A stretch of 64,000 nt of DNA. Source: Candidatus Rubneribacter avistercoris (lineage in GTDB: Bacteria > Actinomycetota > Coriobacteriia > Coriobacteriales > Eggerthellaceae). The notes below the pieces were generated by a model. It saw nothing but the letters and a program-made list of their open reading frames with translations, did not search any database and was not told the origin of the DNA. Where the stretch lies: contig DXCU01000059.1 of NCBI GenBank assembly GCA_019115845.1, positions 1 to 64,000 of the forward strand, in the 5' to 3' direction. This document shows, piece after piece, positions 32,548-48,708 of the stretch (position 1 is its first letter; each line of letters opens with the position of its first letter). The position numbers and the translations under genes were made by a program.

Positions 32548-34715
32548 CGCGGCCGTATTTGGAGCATATCAAGATAACGGCGTTCGGGGCGTTTTCAAAC
32601 AAGGCCGTCGGTCCGTTCGCTTCGGGCCTCAACGTGGTGATTGGACGCAACGAGGCGGGCAAGACCACGGTGGCTTCGTTTGTGGGCGGCGTGCTGTTCG
32701 GGTGGGAAGAGGCCCGGGGCGTGCGCAACACCTACAAGCCGGAGAACGCCGAGCGGTCGGGCTCGCTGTTCTTCTCGCTGCCGGACGGCGAGGCGGAGCT
32801 GTCGCGCACGCGCAACGCCGATGGCCTGCAGGGGGACGCCTCTTTGGTGGCCGACCTGGACCGCGAGACGTTCAAGACCATGTTCTCCCTCACCAGCGAC
32901 GAGCTGCGCACTCTGCGCAACACCACCGACGTGACGGCGAAGCTGCTCACGGCCGGGTCGGGCACCGGCGCCTCGCCCGCCCATGCGCGCGCCTTGGTGC
33001 AGGAGCGCCTGGCCGAGTACACCTCGCGCGCGTCGGGCGTCGGGCACTCCCTGACGAACCTGGCCGCGCGCCGCGACCGCCTGCTCGCCGAGCTTTCCGC
33101 GGCCTCCGACCGCGCCGAGCGCCTCAAGCGCGAGGACAAGGAGTTTCGCGATCTGGCGCCCCAGCGCGACGAGCTGCTGGCGCGCCTGGACGCTCTCAAC
33201 TCGGAAATAGAGGCCCTGACCGCCCACCGGGCGAACGCGGAGAAGCTGGACGCCGAGCTGGAGGCGCTGGAGGAGAGGATAGCCGAGCTGCGCGACGAGG
33301 AGGAGGACCTGCGCGCCCAGCGCCGCCTCCGCGAGGACGCGGCGCTTTCCCAGCTAATCCGCCTGGAGGCTTCGGAGGAGCGCGCCTTGCGCGACCGCTT
33401 GGAGGCGCTGGCCGTGGACGAGGCGAAGTGCGATCACGCGGTCGATCTGGCCCAGGACAACTTCTCCTCGTCGAAAGCGGCTTACGAGGCCCTGCTCGAA
33501 ACGGCGGACGACCCCTCGACGCAGGGCGTGCTGCGCCGCCAGAGAAGCGTGCAGGTGGCGCTTTCCGTCGCTCTGCCGCTCATCTTCCTGTTCTCGGGCG
33601 TGCCCCTGTTCATGCATGGGCGCGAGATCAACAGCCTGTCGTTCACGGTGGGCGGTGTCGGGCTGGTGGTCATCGCCGTCATCGTGGCCTTGGCGGCGCT
33701 CGTCATGCTGTTTCGGCCCGACAAGAAGGCCGACGAGGAAGAGGCCCGCCTGCGCGATGCCCAGTGGGTGATGCTGCAGGACAAGAAGAAGCTTGAGGCA
33801 TGCCGGGAGAGCCGGGAGGCGTTTCGCGCGCGGATGCGCGACGAGCTTGACGCGTCGGGGCTGCGGGAGGCGCAGGGGTCGCTCCGCCGCGCCCGAACCT
33901 TGTTGGACGAGGCGAAGGACGCCCGCGCCGAGGCAGGGCTGTACCGTCAGCGCCGTCAGGCCCTCGTTTCAAGGCGCAGCTCCCTGGAGGAGAGCCTTGC
34001 GTTGGCGAAGCGCCAGCGCAGGCGCCTGTTCGACCAGGCCGGCGTGTCTGCGGAGCGGACCGTGGAAGCGCTGGACGCCATCCTTTCGCAAAAGTCCAAG
34101 CAGCGCGCGGCGCTTATGGAGACGAGCGAGCGCTTGAACCGCCGCTACGGCGAGCTTAAGCAGCTGCTGTCCCGCGCCGAGGAGGAACGGGAGTTCGACG
34201 AGATCAAGCTGGAATGCGAGCAGGTGCGCACGCGCATGGAGGAGAGCGCCTGCGACTACGCCCGCCTGCTTCTGGCGCGCCGCATGCTGGAGGCCGCCAT
34301 CGCCGCTTGGGAGAGCAAGAGCCAGCCCGAGGTGTACCGCCAGGCCAGCCGCCTGTTGGCGCTCATGACCGATGGTCGCTGGACGAAGGTGTCCTTGGCG
34401 GTGGACGGTCGCCTGCAAGTGACGGACGCGGTCAAAACCGTGCGAGATCCCGTGCACCTGTCGCTGGGCACCTGCCAGCAGCTGTATCTGGCGCTGCGCA
34501 TCGCCCTGCTCATATGCGCGGACAACGTGGGCCGCGCCATCCCCATCCTAGCCGACGACATCCTGGTGAACTTCGATGCGCAGCGCCGCGCCGGAGCGGC
34601 CGAGGCCCTGGCCGAGCTGGCCCGGCATCGCCAGGTGATCCTGTTCACCTGCCATGAGGAGGTTGTCGAGGCCCTGCGCGCCGCCGACCCAACGCTCAAC
34701 GAGGTGGAGCTGTAA
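32544..34715 (+). CDS. SbcC/YhaN-type coiled-coil ATPase with membrane segments
   Basis: A 723-aa Rad50/SbcC-like protein. The N-terminal half-ATPase has Walker A GRNEAGKTT (34-42). Long coiled coils flank the middle, where about residues 335-392 contain two hydrophobic segments (SVALPLIFLFSGVPLF and GLVVIAVIVALAALVMLF) in place of a zinc hook. The C-terminal half has the signature LSLGTCQQLYLALRIAL and Walker B IPILADDILVNFD. It should work with the nuclease encoded upstream (4-base overlap, ATGA) on DNA ends, possibly at the membrane. The DNA-repair role is known for the family; the membrane tether is read from the sequence. Confidence 0.85.
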   Translation: MTRPYLEHIKITAFGAFSNKAVGPFASGLNVVIGRNEAGKTTVASFVGGVLFGWEEARGVRNTYKPENAERSGSLFFSLPDGEAELSRTRNADGLQGDASLVADLDRETFKTMFSLTSDELRTLRNTTDVTAKLLTAGSGTGASPAHARALVQERLAEYTSRASGVGHSLTNLAARRDRLLAELSAASDRAERLKREDKEFRDLAPQRDELLARLDALNSEIEALTAHRANAEKLDAELEALEERIAELRDEEEDLRAQRRLREDAALSQLIRLEASEERALRDRLEALAVDEAKCDHAVDLAQDNFSSSKAAYEALLETADDPSTQGVLRRQRSVQVALSVALPLIFLFSGVPLFMHGREINSLSFTVGGVGLVVIAVIVALAALVMLFRPDKKADEEEARLRDAQWVMLQDKKKLEACRESREAFRARMRDELDASGLREAQGSLRRARTLLDEAKDARAEAGLYRQRRQALVSRRSSLEESLALAKRQRRRLFDQAGVSAERTVEALDAILSQKSKQRAALMETSERLNRRYGELKQLLSRAEEEREFDEIKLECEQVRTRMEESACDYARLLLARRMLEAAIAAWESKSQPEVYRQASRLLALMTDGRWTKVSLAVDGRLQVTDAVKTVRDPVHLSLGTCQQLYLALRIALLICADNVGRAIPILADDILVNFDAQRRAGAAEALAELARHRQVILFTCHEEVVEALRAADPTLNEVEL

Positions 34716-34763
34716 GGGGGGTTGGGCCTGTCGGTCGCGTGCGGATGCCGGCTGTGCCCGGGA

Positions 34764-34779
34764 TGTTTCACGTGAAACA
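34764..34779. promoter_or_regulatory. parS site 6
   Basis: Exact TGTTTCACGTGAAACA within a 24-bp perfect palindrome (34760-34783), between the YhaN-like gene and the LuxR-type regulator. A run of ten G follows directly. Confidence 0.92.
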
Positions 34780-34784
34780 TCCCC

Positions 34785-34794
34785 GGGGGGGGGG
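34785..34794. repeat. Homopolymer run of ten G
   Basis: Ten consecutive G after CCCC, ~100 bases upstream of the LuxR-type gene. Runs of this length are prone to slippage. No other G10 or C10 run was noticed in the window. Confidence 0.85.
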
Positions 34795-34895
34795 TACCGG
34801 GCGGCAACCGATCCCTTTGATTGCCGGGTGATATCGTGTATCCTTCTCGCTGGGGTTCACGTGCGTGTTTGCTTCATAAGGGGGCGAGATCGAGC

Positions 34896-36329
34896 ATGCG
34901 AGGCAGGCTGTTGGGCGTTCCGGCTCCAGGCAGATTGTCCAAGAACGAGGTGCGGGCGCTTTGCATCGTCGGGTTCGTCTCCCACATGATTTTGCAGCCA
35001 TTCCTTTTCTGGCAGTTCTCTTTGATTGAATTGGTCGGTTTCTCCTACGGAAGCGTGGATTTGAGATCGGTCACGACAATAGCCAACAACATAGCCTTCC
35101 CCCTTGCGATCATCGCGCTCGGCGTGTCGTACAGGTTTTGGGGTTCTCGTCCTGCTCTTTCCGCAAAGAGTCTTGTGATCATCATGCTGGTCTGCTTTCT
35201 TCTGGGCATGGGGTTGGCGGTGTTCGCCCCGTTTATGACGTTCGCTTCGGACTCCGTGATTGTCGCCACGTTCGGGACGTTCATAGGGGTGGGGTGCGCG
35301 GTGGGGATATTTCTCTGGCAGCAGGTGCTGTTTTGCCAAGGAACGAGCGGCGCGATCATGATCCAGGTGAGCGGCACGGCCATTGCCGGCGTTCTGTATT
35401 TTGCGGTTCGATGGCTTCCCAACCCTCTTGTGCTGCTCTCAAGCGCCTTCGTGTTCCTTCCGGTGTCGGCCGGGCTTCTTCTGTACCTGAGGCCGCTGTA
35501 CGAAGACCGTCCCACACCGCGGTTTTTGAAGAAAAGCGTCAAGCGGCTCTCGGCATTCCTCAAACGCAACGCCGGCGCCCTTCTGAGTATCGTCTTCATG
35601 GGATACGCCTGGGGCTTGTTCTACGAGTTCGCCGCAATCGTGTCGGGAGGGCCTTTTCTCAGCGATCTTTTCTCGTTTGGAAGGATTGTCACGGGGGCTT
35701 TGCTGGGAGCGTACGCGCTTCGGTTTCGTTCGTATCCGAGCATGGGCCTGTTCGTGAAGGTCGCGCTGCCCGTGTGCATCACCGCCGTGGTGCTGATGCC
35801 CCTCATCGATCAAGCCCATTTCTTCTTCTTGGCGGGGGTGTTCTACGTGGTGTTCGGCTTGTCGTCGGTCGTGCTCATGTTGTCGTGCAACGACGCCGCT
35901 CGCTCGTATTCCATGCACCCAGCGCTGGTGTACTGCAGTGTGCTCGGGCTGTTCTACCTCATGCAGGTTCTGGGGTATCTGACGGGCCCTGTCGTATGGC
36001 CCGACGCTTCCGACATCTTGGGAACGACGGAACGCCTTGTGATCGCGCTCGTCATAGTATACGGGCTTTCCGTGCTCGGCCTGCTGTTCGCGTTTTCCAT
36101 GAGCAAGAGGAAAGAGCAGGTTGTGAAGCAAGAAGACGCGCCTTTCAAAAAGTACGCTTTCACCGATCGCGAGGTGGAGGTTGTTCGCTTGCTCCTGAAG
36201 GGCAGGGATGTCGCCCACATAGGGAAGATGCTCGTGCTGTCCGAGAACACCGTGAGGTTCCACATGAAGAACATCTACGCGAAAGCGGGCGTCCACAGCA
36301 AGCAGGAGCTGCTGGACCTCTTTGACTGA
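34896..36329 (+). CDS. Membrane-bound LuxR-type transcription regulator
   Basis: A 477-aa protein. About 10-12 hydrophobic segments fill residues 20-405, and a C-terminal LuxR/GerE helix-turn-helix (last ~65 residues: FTDREVEVVRLLLKGRDVAHIGKM, then SENTVRFHMKNIYAKAGV) binds DNA. This MFS-like membrane sensor plus LuxR domain is characteristic of Eggerthellaceae, where such regulators sit beside the reductase they control. Here the neighbour is the exported flavoprotein at 36514. ATG 34896 follows AAGGGGGCGAG; the frame extends upstream to 34821 without a good ribosome site. The signal sensed is unknown. Confidence 0.85.
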   Translation: MRGRLLGVPAPGRLSKNEVRALCIVGFVSHMILQPFLFWQFSLIELVGFSYGSVDLRSVTTIANNIAFPLAIIALGVSYRFWGSRPALSAKSLVIIMLVCFLLGMGLAVFAPFMTFASDSVIVATFGTFIGVGCAVGIFLWQQVLFCQGTSGAIMIQVSGTAIAGVLYFAVRWLPNPLVLLSSAFVFLPVSAGLLLYLRPLYEDRPTPRFLKKSVKRLSAFLKRNAGALLSIVFMGYAWGLFYEFAAIVSGGPFLSDLFSFGRIVTGALLGAYALRFRSYPSMGLFVKVALPVCITAVVLMPLIDQAHFFFLAGVFYVVFGLSSVVLMLSCNDAARSYSMHPALVYCSVLGLFYLMQVLGYLTGPVVWPDASDILGTTERLVIALVIVYGLSVLGLLFAFSMSKRKEQVVKQEDAPFKKYAFTDREVEVVRLLLKGRDVAHIGKMLVLSENTVRFHMKNIYAKAGVHSKQELLDLFD

Positions 36330-36513
36330 GGCGCGCCCTCCGTCGGGCAAAGAGGTTGCAAGGCAAAGGTGTCCCCCCTTGTTCATCAGGCGATTCGCCT
36401 CCCCACATAAAATAGGTAGGATGAAAATCCATCCTGTCCGTGTGTTCTTTGGTACGGCGTTGGCCCGTATGGTCTCCTTGGCTGTTGTTTCCGTCATGTG
36501 AGGAGATGATCAA

Positions 36514-38172
36514 ATGGAATTCGCACGGAGGGACTTTTTGAAAGGCGCGGCTGCGGCGGGCGCATTGGCGGGGTTCGGTGCCATAGGGGTGCTGGGAGGA
36601 TGCTCTGCTGCCGGGAACGGCTCTGACGCCCAAGCGAAGGACGAGACTGCTGCGGTGGCCTCCGGGTCCGACAACGAAGAAGCCCGCGCCTTGTCGCTGG
36701 TCGAGTGCGAATCTGATGTTGCGGGGAAGGTCAAAGAGCGTCTGGAATGCGACATCGCGGTGCTCGGAGGAGGCGGCAGCGGCTTGAGCGCCGCAGTGCG
36801 CGCGGCCGAGCTTGGCGCGCGTGTCATCGTCTTGGAGAAAGGGTCTTCGCTGGGAGGAAGCACCATAGGGACAGAGGGCATGTTCGGATGGGGCAGCAAG
36901 CTCCAGCAGCAAGAGGGCGTTGAGCTTTCCTCGGTTGCGGAGCTGGTTGAAGAGGAGAACGTGTTCACGAACTACCGGTGCGACGCGGTTTTGTGGAACA
37001 AATTCATCACCTCGTCGGGGAAGTCGGCCGATTGGCTTATGGACGAGGGGTACGTTTTCGACGGGGTCGACATCTACAAGCAGTCGGTGAGCTCGTTCAA
37101 GTGCTTCCATTGGTGGGCCGATCAATCGGGCCAGACCCTCATCGATTTCCTTGCCGCCCGCGCAGAAGAGCTGGGCGTCGACGTTCGCCTTGAAACCCCC
37201 GGCGTGTGCCTGAAGACGGACAACGGGGCTGTCGCAGGGGTGTATGCTCACGATGCGAAAAGCGACGCCTACCTTGAGGTGTCCGCGAAGGCCGTCATTG
37301 CGGGGTGCGGGGGCTACGCGGTGAACACCGCGCTCATCGAGCAATTGACGGATTGGGACATGACGTACGCAAACGCCACGGCGACGGGAACGGGAGATGC
37401 CGTCATCATGGCCGAGGACGTTGGCGCGGGAACGTACATGACGTCCATTCTTCCCGCCATCCATGTGTACGGATACGTCACCGCCGATCCCATTGTGGTG
37501 GGCTGCTGCAATCAGCCGCTTCTGTTCCTGAATCAGGACGGGAACCGCTGCATGGACGAGAGCCTGTTCATCCATGCCCACAAAGCGCTGTTCGTCAACG
37601 CCATCCTCAGTCAAAAGAAGTGCTTCTGCGTGTTCGACCAAGCCATGGTCGACCGGTTCGAAAGCGGCGAGGGCATATTCAGCGCATGGAGAACGTTCGC
37701 GGTGGGGTCGAACATCGAGAACTTCCAAGGCCAGGTAAACGAATGCATAGAGAAGGGCATGGGCAACGCCTTCGTCGCGGACACGATTGAAGAGCTGGCC
37801 GCCGCTATGGAGGTTGACGCCGAGGCGATGCGCGCGAGCGTTGACAGGTACAACGACCTTTGCGAACGAGGAGTGGACGAGGATTATCTCAAAGACCCCG
37901 CTTACCTCATGCCCGTTGAGCAAGGGCCGTTTTACGCGATTCGGCTTGACCCGAGCGTCACCAACACGATAGGCGGCCTTGACGTGGACTACCACAACCA
38001 GGTCCTCGACGTGGAGGGAAGCCCCATTCCGGGACTGTACTGCGTAGGGGTGGACGGCAACAAGCTGTACAAGGAGACTTACAACTACGCGATGTCCGGA
38101 GGGTTGGTGAGCTTCGCCATCTATTCCGGTCTGACGGCGGGAGAGCATGCGTTCAGCACCTACGTGTCCTGA
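36514..38172 (+). CDS. Tat-exported FAD-dependent reductase (fumarate reductase-like)
   Basis: A 552-aa flavoprotein. The Tat motif RRDFLKG is at residues 5-11, the hydrophobic h-region ends in LGGC with Cys30 as a likely lipidation site, and FAD binding starts at about 78-90 (DIAVLGGGGSGLSAA). The FAD_binding_2/fumarate reductase fold follows, ending GGLDVDYHNQVLDVEGSPIPGLYCVG and the YNYAMSGGLVSFAIYSG block. No CxxCH haem motif is present, so electrons must come from a separate cytochrome or quinol partner not in this window. Related enzymes reduce fumarate, urocanate, or plant and drug molecules; the substrate cannot be assigned. It lies 184 bases after the LuxR-type gene on the same strand. 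RBS: GAGGAGA. Confidence 0.88.
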   Translation: MEFARRDFLKGAAAAGALAGFGAIGVLGGCSAAGNGSDAQAKDETAAVASGSDNEEARALSLVECESDVAGKVKERLECDIAVLGGGGSGLSAAVRAAELGARVIVLEKGSSLGGSTIGTEGMFGWGSKLQQQEGVELSSVAELVEEENVFTNYRCDAVLWNKFITSSGKSADWLMDEGYVFDGVDIYKQSVSSFKCFHWWADQSGQTLIDFLAARAEELGVDVRLETPGVCLKTDNGAVAGVYAHDAKSDAYLEVSAKAVIAGCGGYAVNTALIEQLTDWDMTYANATATGTGDAVIMAEDVGAGTYMTSILPAIHVYGYVTADPIVVGCCNQPLLFLNQDGNRCMDESLFIHAHKALFVNAILSQKKCFCVFDQAMVDRFESGEGIFSAWRTFAVGSNIENFQGQVNECIEKGMGNAFVADTIEELAAAMEVDAEAMRASVDRYNDLCERGVDEDYLKDPAYLMPVEQGPFYAIRLDPSVTNTIGGLDVDYHNQVLDVEGSPIPGLYCVGVDGNKLYKETYNYAMSGGLVSFAIYSGLTAGEHAFSTYVS

Positions 38173-38199
38173 GGCGTTTCGGCTCCCTCGTATTTTCCA

Positions 38200-38246
38200 G
38201 CGGCTGCGGGCGGCACGGCGCCGTTCGCAGCCGCCTCTCGTCTTTC
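38200..38246 (+). terminator. Candidate terminator after the flavoprotein gene
   Basis: GCGGCTGCG (38200-38208) pairs with CGCAGCCGC (38226-38234), followed by CTCTCGTCTTT. Confidence 0.6.
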
Positions 38247-38270
38247 GCCCTCCATATGGCGGTCGATTGA

Positions 38271-39698
<1,428 letters not shown>

Positions 39699-39749
39699 AA
39701 AGCCCCGCCGTTTCGCCGAACGGCCAGCGGGACCAACGCACGACGAACG

Positions 39750-39775
39750 CGCGCCGTCTCACGTGAGACGGCGCG
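39750..39775. promoter_or_regulatory. 26-bp perfect palindrome, parS-like core
   Basis: A perfect palindrome whose centre TCTCACGTGAGA shares the CACGTG core with parS but has four mismatches in the 16-bp site. It lies between purA and purD and may be a diverged ParB site, a PurR-type operator, or a hairpin. Confidence 0.45.
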
Positions 39776-39802
39776 AGGCAAGTGGGTTTGAAAGGACCTG
39801 GA

Positions 39803-41095
39803 ATGAACATCTTGGTATTGGGCGGCGGCGGCCGCGAGCACGCCATAGCATGGGCGCTGGCGAAATCGCCCCGGTGCGACGAGCTTTTCGTCGCACCGGG
39901 CAACGCGGGCACGGACCGGCTGGCGAAGAACGTGCCCGGGCTGAACCCGGAGGACGGGCAGACCGTGCTCGGGTTCGTGCGCGACCACGCCGTGGGGCTG
40001 GTGGTCGTGGGTCCCGAGGCGCCGCTGGTGGCGGGCGTGGCGGACGTGCTGCGCGAGGCCGGCGTCCCCGTGTTCGGCCCCGACGCGCAGGGTGCCCAGC
40101 TGGAGGGCAGCAAGACGTTCAGCAAGCAGTTCATGGAGCGCAACGGCATTCCCACGGCGCGCTACCGCAGCTTCTCCGAGCTAGAGCCGGCCCTTGCCTA
40201 CGTGCGCGAGCTGGGCGCTCCCGTTGTGGTGAAGGCCGACGGCCTGGCTGCGGGCAAGGGCGTGGTGGTGGCCGACGAGCTAGAGGACGCCGAGGTCGCC
40301 GTGCGGTCTTGCTTCGAGGGCGCGTTCGGCGCGTCGGGTTCCACGGTGGTCATCGAGGAGTGCCTGACGGGTCCCGAGTGCTCGCTGCTCGCCTTCGTGA
40401 GCGACGGCAAGGCCCGTTGCATGGCCACGGCCCAGGACCACAAGCGCGCTTTCGACGGCGACCGCGGGCCGAACACGGGCGGCATGGGGGCGTACTCCCC
40501 GGTGCCCATCGTGACGTCCGACGAGCTGGCCGCCATGCATGCCATCATGGAGCGCGCCGCTAAGGCCACGGCTCGCGAGTTCGAGCACGATTATCGCGGC
40601 GTTTTGTACGGCGGGTTCATGCTGACGCCCGCCGGCCCCCAGATCATCGAGTTCAACGCGCGCTTCGGCGATCCCGAGACGCAGGTGGTGCTGCCGCGTT
40701 TGGAAAGCGATCTGGCCGAGGTGATGCTGGCCGTGGCGCAGGGGCGTCCTGCGGATGTTGACCTGCGCTGGTCGGAGCAGTGGGCCGTGTGCGTGGTGCT
40801 GGCAAGCGAGGGGTACCCGGGGTCCTACGAGAAGGGCAAGGTCATCCTGGGCGTTGACGAGGCCGAGGCCGTAGAGGGCGTGACGGTGTTCCATGCCGGC
40901 ACGGCGCTCAACCGCGACGGCGAGCTGGTGACCGCCGGCGGGCGCGTGCTCAACGTGGTGGCGCTGGGGGATTCGTTCGAAGAGGCCCGCGAGAAGGCGT
41001 ACGAGGCGTGCGACCTCATCAACTTCGAGGGCAAGCAGCATCGTTTGGACATTGGCAAGCGCGCTATCGCCGGTCGGGAAGAGCAGGGTGCCTGA
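39803..41095 (+). CDS. purD: Phosphoribosylamine-glycine ligase
   Basis: A 430-aa ATP-grasp enzyme (GAR synthetase), the second step of de novo purine synthesis. It starts MNILVLGGGGREHAIAWAL; the ATP-grasp region has GAPVVVKADGLAAGKGVVVA, ECLTGPECSLLAFV and RGPNTGGMGAYSP; the metal/ATP site is IIEFNARFGDPETQVVLPRL. Length is normal. ATG 39803 follows GAAAGGA. The stop overlaps the start of the next gene (TGATG), so the radical-SAM protein is translationally coupled. Confidence 0.97.
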   Translation: MNILVLGGGGREHAIAWALAKSPRCDELFVAPGNAGTDRLAKNVPGLNPEDGQTVLGFVRDHAVGLVVVGPEAPLVAGVADVLREAGVPVFGPDAQGAQLEGSKTFSKQFMERNGIPTARYRSFSELEPALAYVRELGAPVVVKADGLAAGKGVVVADELEDAEVAVRSCFEGAFGASGSTVVIEECLTGPECSLLAFVSDGKARCMATAQDHKRAFDGDRGPNTGGMGAYSPVPIVTSDELAAMHAIMERAAKATAREFEHDYRGVLYGGFMLTPAGPQIIEFNARFGDPETQVVLPRLESDLAEVMLAVAQGRPADVDLRWSEQWAVCVVLASEGYPGSYEKGKVILGVDEAEAVEGVTVFHAGTALNRDGELVTAGGRVLNVVALGDSFEEAREKAYEACDLINFEGKQHRLDIGKRAIAGREEQGA

Positions 41096-42420
41096 TGCTT
41101 TCCGAACGCCTGCTCACAACCGTCGTCCGCCAGTGCACGAACCGCTATCTGAAGCTTCGGCCCACCGAGGAGGCGCGCGTCCCCGCGCCCGTGCCGGGGC
41201 AGCGCTACATGCTGTACATGCACGTGCCGTTCTGCGAGCGGCTGTGCCCGTACTGCAGCTTCAACCGTTTCCCGTTCTCGGAGGAGCGCGCGCGGCCCTA
41301 CTTCGAAAACATGCGCCGCGAGATGATGATGCTCAAAGAGCTGGGCTACGACTTCGAGAGCCTGTACGTGGGCGGCGGCACGCCCACCATCATGCTCGGC
41401 GAGCTGTGCGACACCATTGATCTGGCGCGCGAGACGTTCTCCATCAGGGAGGTGTCGAGCGAGACGAATCCGAACCACCTGACGCGTCCGTATTTGGAGA
41501 AGCTGAAAGGGCGTGTGCAGCGCCTTTCCGTGGGCGTGCAGAGTTTCGACGACGGGCTGCTCAAGCAGATGGACCGCTATGACAAGTACGGCTGCGGGCA
41601 GGAGATCCTAGAGCGCATCCAGGAGGCCAGCCCGTATTTCGTCTCCATGAACGCGGACATGATCTTCAACTTCCCCGCGCAAACCGAGGACATCCTCATC
41701 AGCGACATCGAGCGCGTGGTGGAAAGCGGCGCCAGCCAAACCACGTTCTACCCGCTCATGGCATCGCCGAGCGTGGCGCGCTCGTTGGCGCGCACCGTGG
41801 GCAAGGTGGATTACGCGCGCGAGCAGCGTTTCTACCAGATCATCGACGAGCTTCTGGCCGGCGGCGACGCTCCGCTGTTCGAGCACGGCTCGGCGTGGAC
41901 GTTCAACCGTCGCGGCAGCGGGGCGGACGGCGAGGACGCGATGATCGACGAGTACGTGGTGGACTACGAGGAGTACCCGGCCATCGGGTCGGGCGGCATC
42001 ACGTATTTGGGCGAGAGCCTGTACGTGAACACGTTCTCGGTGAAGGACTACAACGCGGCCATCGAGTCCGACCGCATGTCGCTCATGGGCAAGACGACGT
42101 TCAGCAAGCGCGACCGCATGCGCTACCGCTTCATGATGCAGCTGTTCGGGCTGCGGCTTGACAAGCGCGCGTGGGAGCGCGACTTCGGCTGCACGGTGGA
42201 GGCCGGGCTGCCCGTGGAGATGGCGTTCATGAAGGCGGCGGGCGCGTTCGACCGCGACACGCATGACGAGCTGACGCTCACGCCGCGCGGCCGCTATCTT
42301 ATGGTGGTGATGATGCGCCAGTTCTTCATCGGCGTGAACAACCTGCGCGATCAGGCGCGCGCCGCCCTCACCGGCGAGGAGCGCGAGCTGATCTTCGGCG
42401 ACGGCTGCGCAAGAGAGTAG
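41095..42420 (+). CDS. Radical-SAM protein of the HemN-like family
   Basis: A 441-aa protein. CERLCPYC supplies the CxxxCxxC 4Fe-4S site (Cys47, 51 and 54), and GGGTPT follows as SAM-binding motif. The C-terminal region is related to HemN/HutW. HemN oxidises coproporphyrinogen; relatives (ChuW/HutW) open haem, and HemW inserts haem. The N-terminal substrate-contact residues of true HemN are not evident, so the activity is open. One-base overlap with purD (TGATG) suggests co-expression, though the pathways are unrelated as far as known. Confidence 0.82.
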   Translation: MLSERLLTTVVRQCTNRYLKLRPTEEARVPAPVPGQRYMLYMHVPFCERLCPYCSFNRFPFSEERARPYFENMRREMMMLKELGYDFESLYVGGGTPTIMLGELCDTIDLARETFSIREVSSETNPNHLTRPYLEKLKGRVQRLSVGVQSFDDGLLKQMDRYDKYGCGQEILERIQEASPYFVSMNADMIFNFPAQTEDILISDIERVVESGASQTTFYPLMASPSVARSLARTVGKVDYAREQRFYQIIDELLAGGDAPLFEHGSAWTFNRRGSGADGEDAMIDEYVVDYEEYPAIGSGGITYLGESLYVNTFSVKDYNAAIESDRMSLMGKTTFSKRDRMRYRFMMQLFGLRLDKRAWERDFGCTVEAGLPVEMAFMKAAGAFDRDTHDELTLTPRGRYLMVVMMRQFFIGVNNLRDQARAALTGEERELIFGDGCARE

Positions 42421-42623
42421 CGATTGCGCCGCGCCGCGTCCGATCCGCGCCCGCTGCGCTTTCCGCTTCGCGCCCCCTTGCCCCCATCGAATTCGGCGGA
42501 CGATGGGCCGTCCCTCCCTTTACCTTCGTGCGGAACCTCAGGTAAGATCGTAAAGATTATTTAATAGAGTGTCGGTAACATTTAAGGGCCGACCGGAAAA
42601 CGATCGACAAGGACGGAACGCGC

Positions 42624-48212
<5,589 letters not shown>

Positions 48213-48386
48213 CGGCGCGGCCGCGCGTTCCGCGCCGAGGCAAGCGGGCCCGCCGCGCCGGGGACGTCGCGCAGGCCGGGGGCATCGCGCGCTGACGTCG
48301 CGCGTGCCCGGCCCTGCGGCATGCTGACGTCGCGTGCCCGACCCTGCGGCACGCGGCCCCCCGCCGAGCCGCCTCTGGCGGGTCCG

Positions 48387-48600
48387 TGTCAATCTTGGTT
48401 TAACAGGGAGCGAGGCATCCGCTGGCGAGAAATCACCGAAATCGGAAAAGCTCGGCAGCGGAAATCCTTCTTTTTCCAGTAAAACACCAGGTCGGCAATT
48501 CGGCAACGGGACTAGAGGGGGCATATGGGCCGTCGGATCTTCCGACTTCGGTGATTTCTCGCCAGCGGGAAGGGTTTCCGCTGTTAAACCACCGTTGACG
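48387..48600. repeat. Inverted-repeat element (locus 2a)
   Basis: Long imperfect arms (48387-48440 and 48547-48600) contain the 20-bp motif at both ends (48387-48406 and, inverted, 48581-48600) and a perfect 21-bp arm pair (48420-48440/48547-48567). The 106-bp centre is less GC-rich. The interval 48213-48917 has no supported gene. Confidence 0.85.
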
Positions 48601-48708
48601 CGAACCGGCGTTTGCCGGATCTCGGGCCGGGCCTTCCCCGGTCGGGCGCCGGGCAAGGCCCTTTCCGCCTGACGGGTGGGGTTTTGCCCGGCGGACCGGC
48701 CTGGCCTA

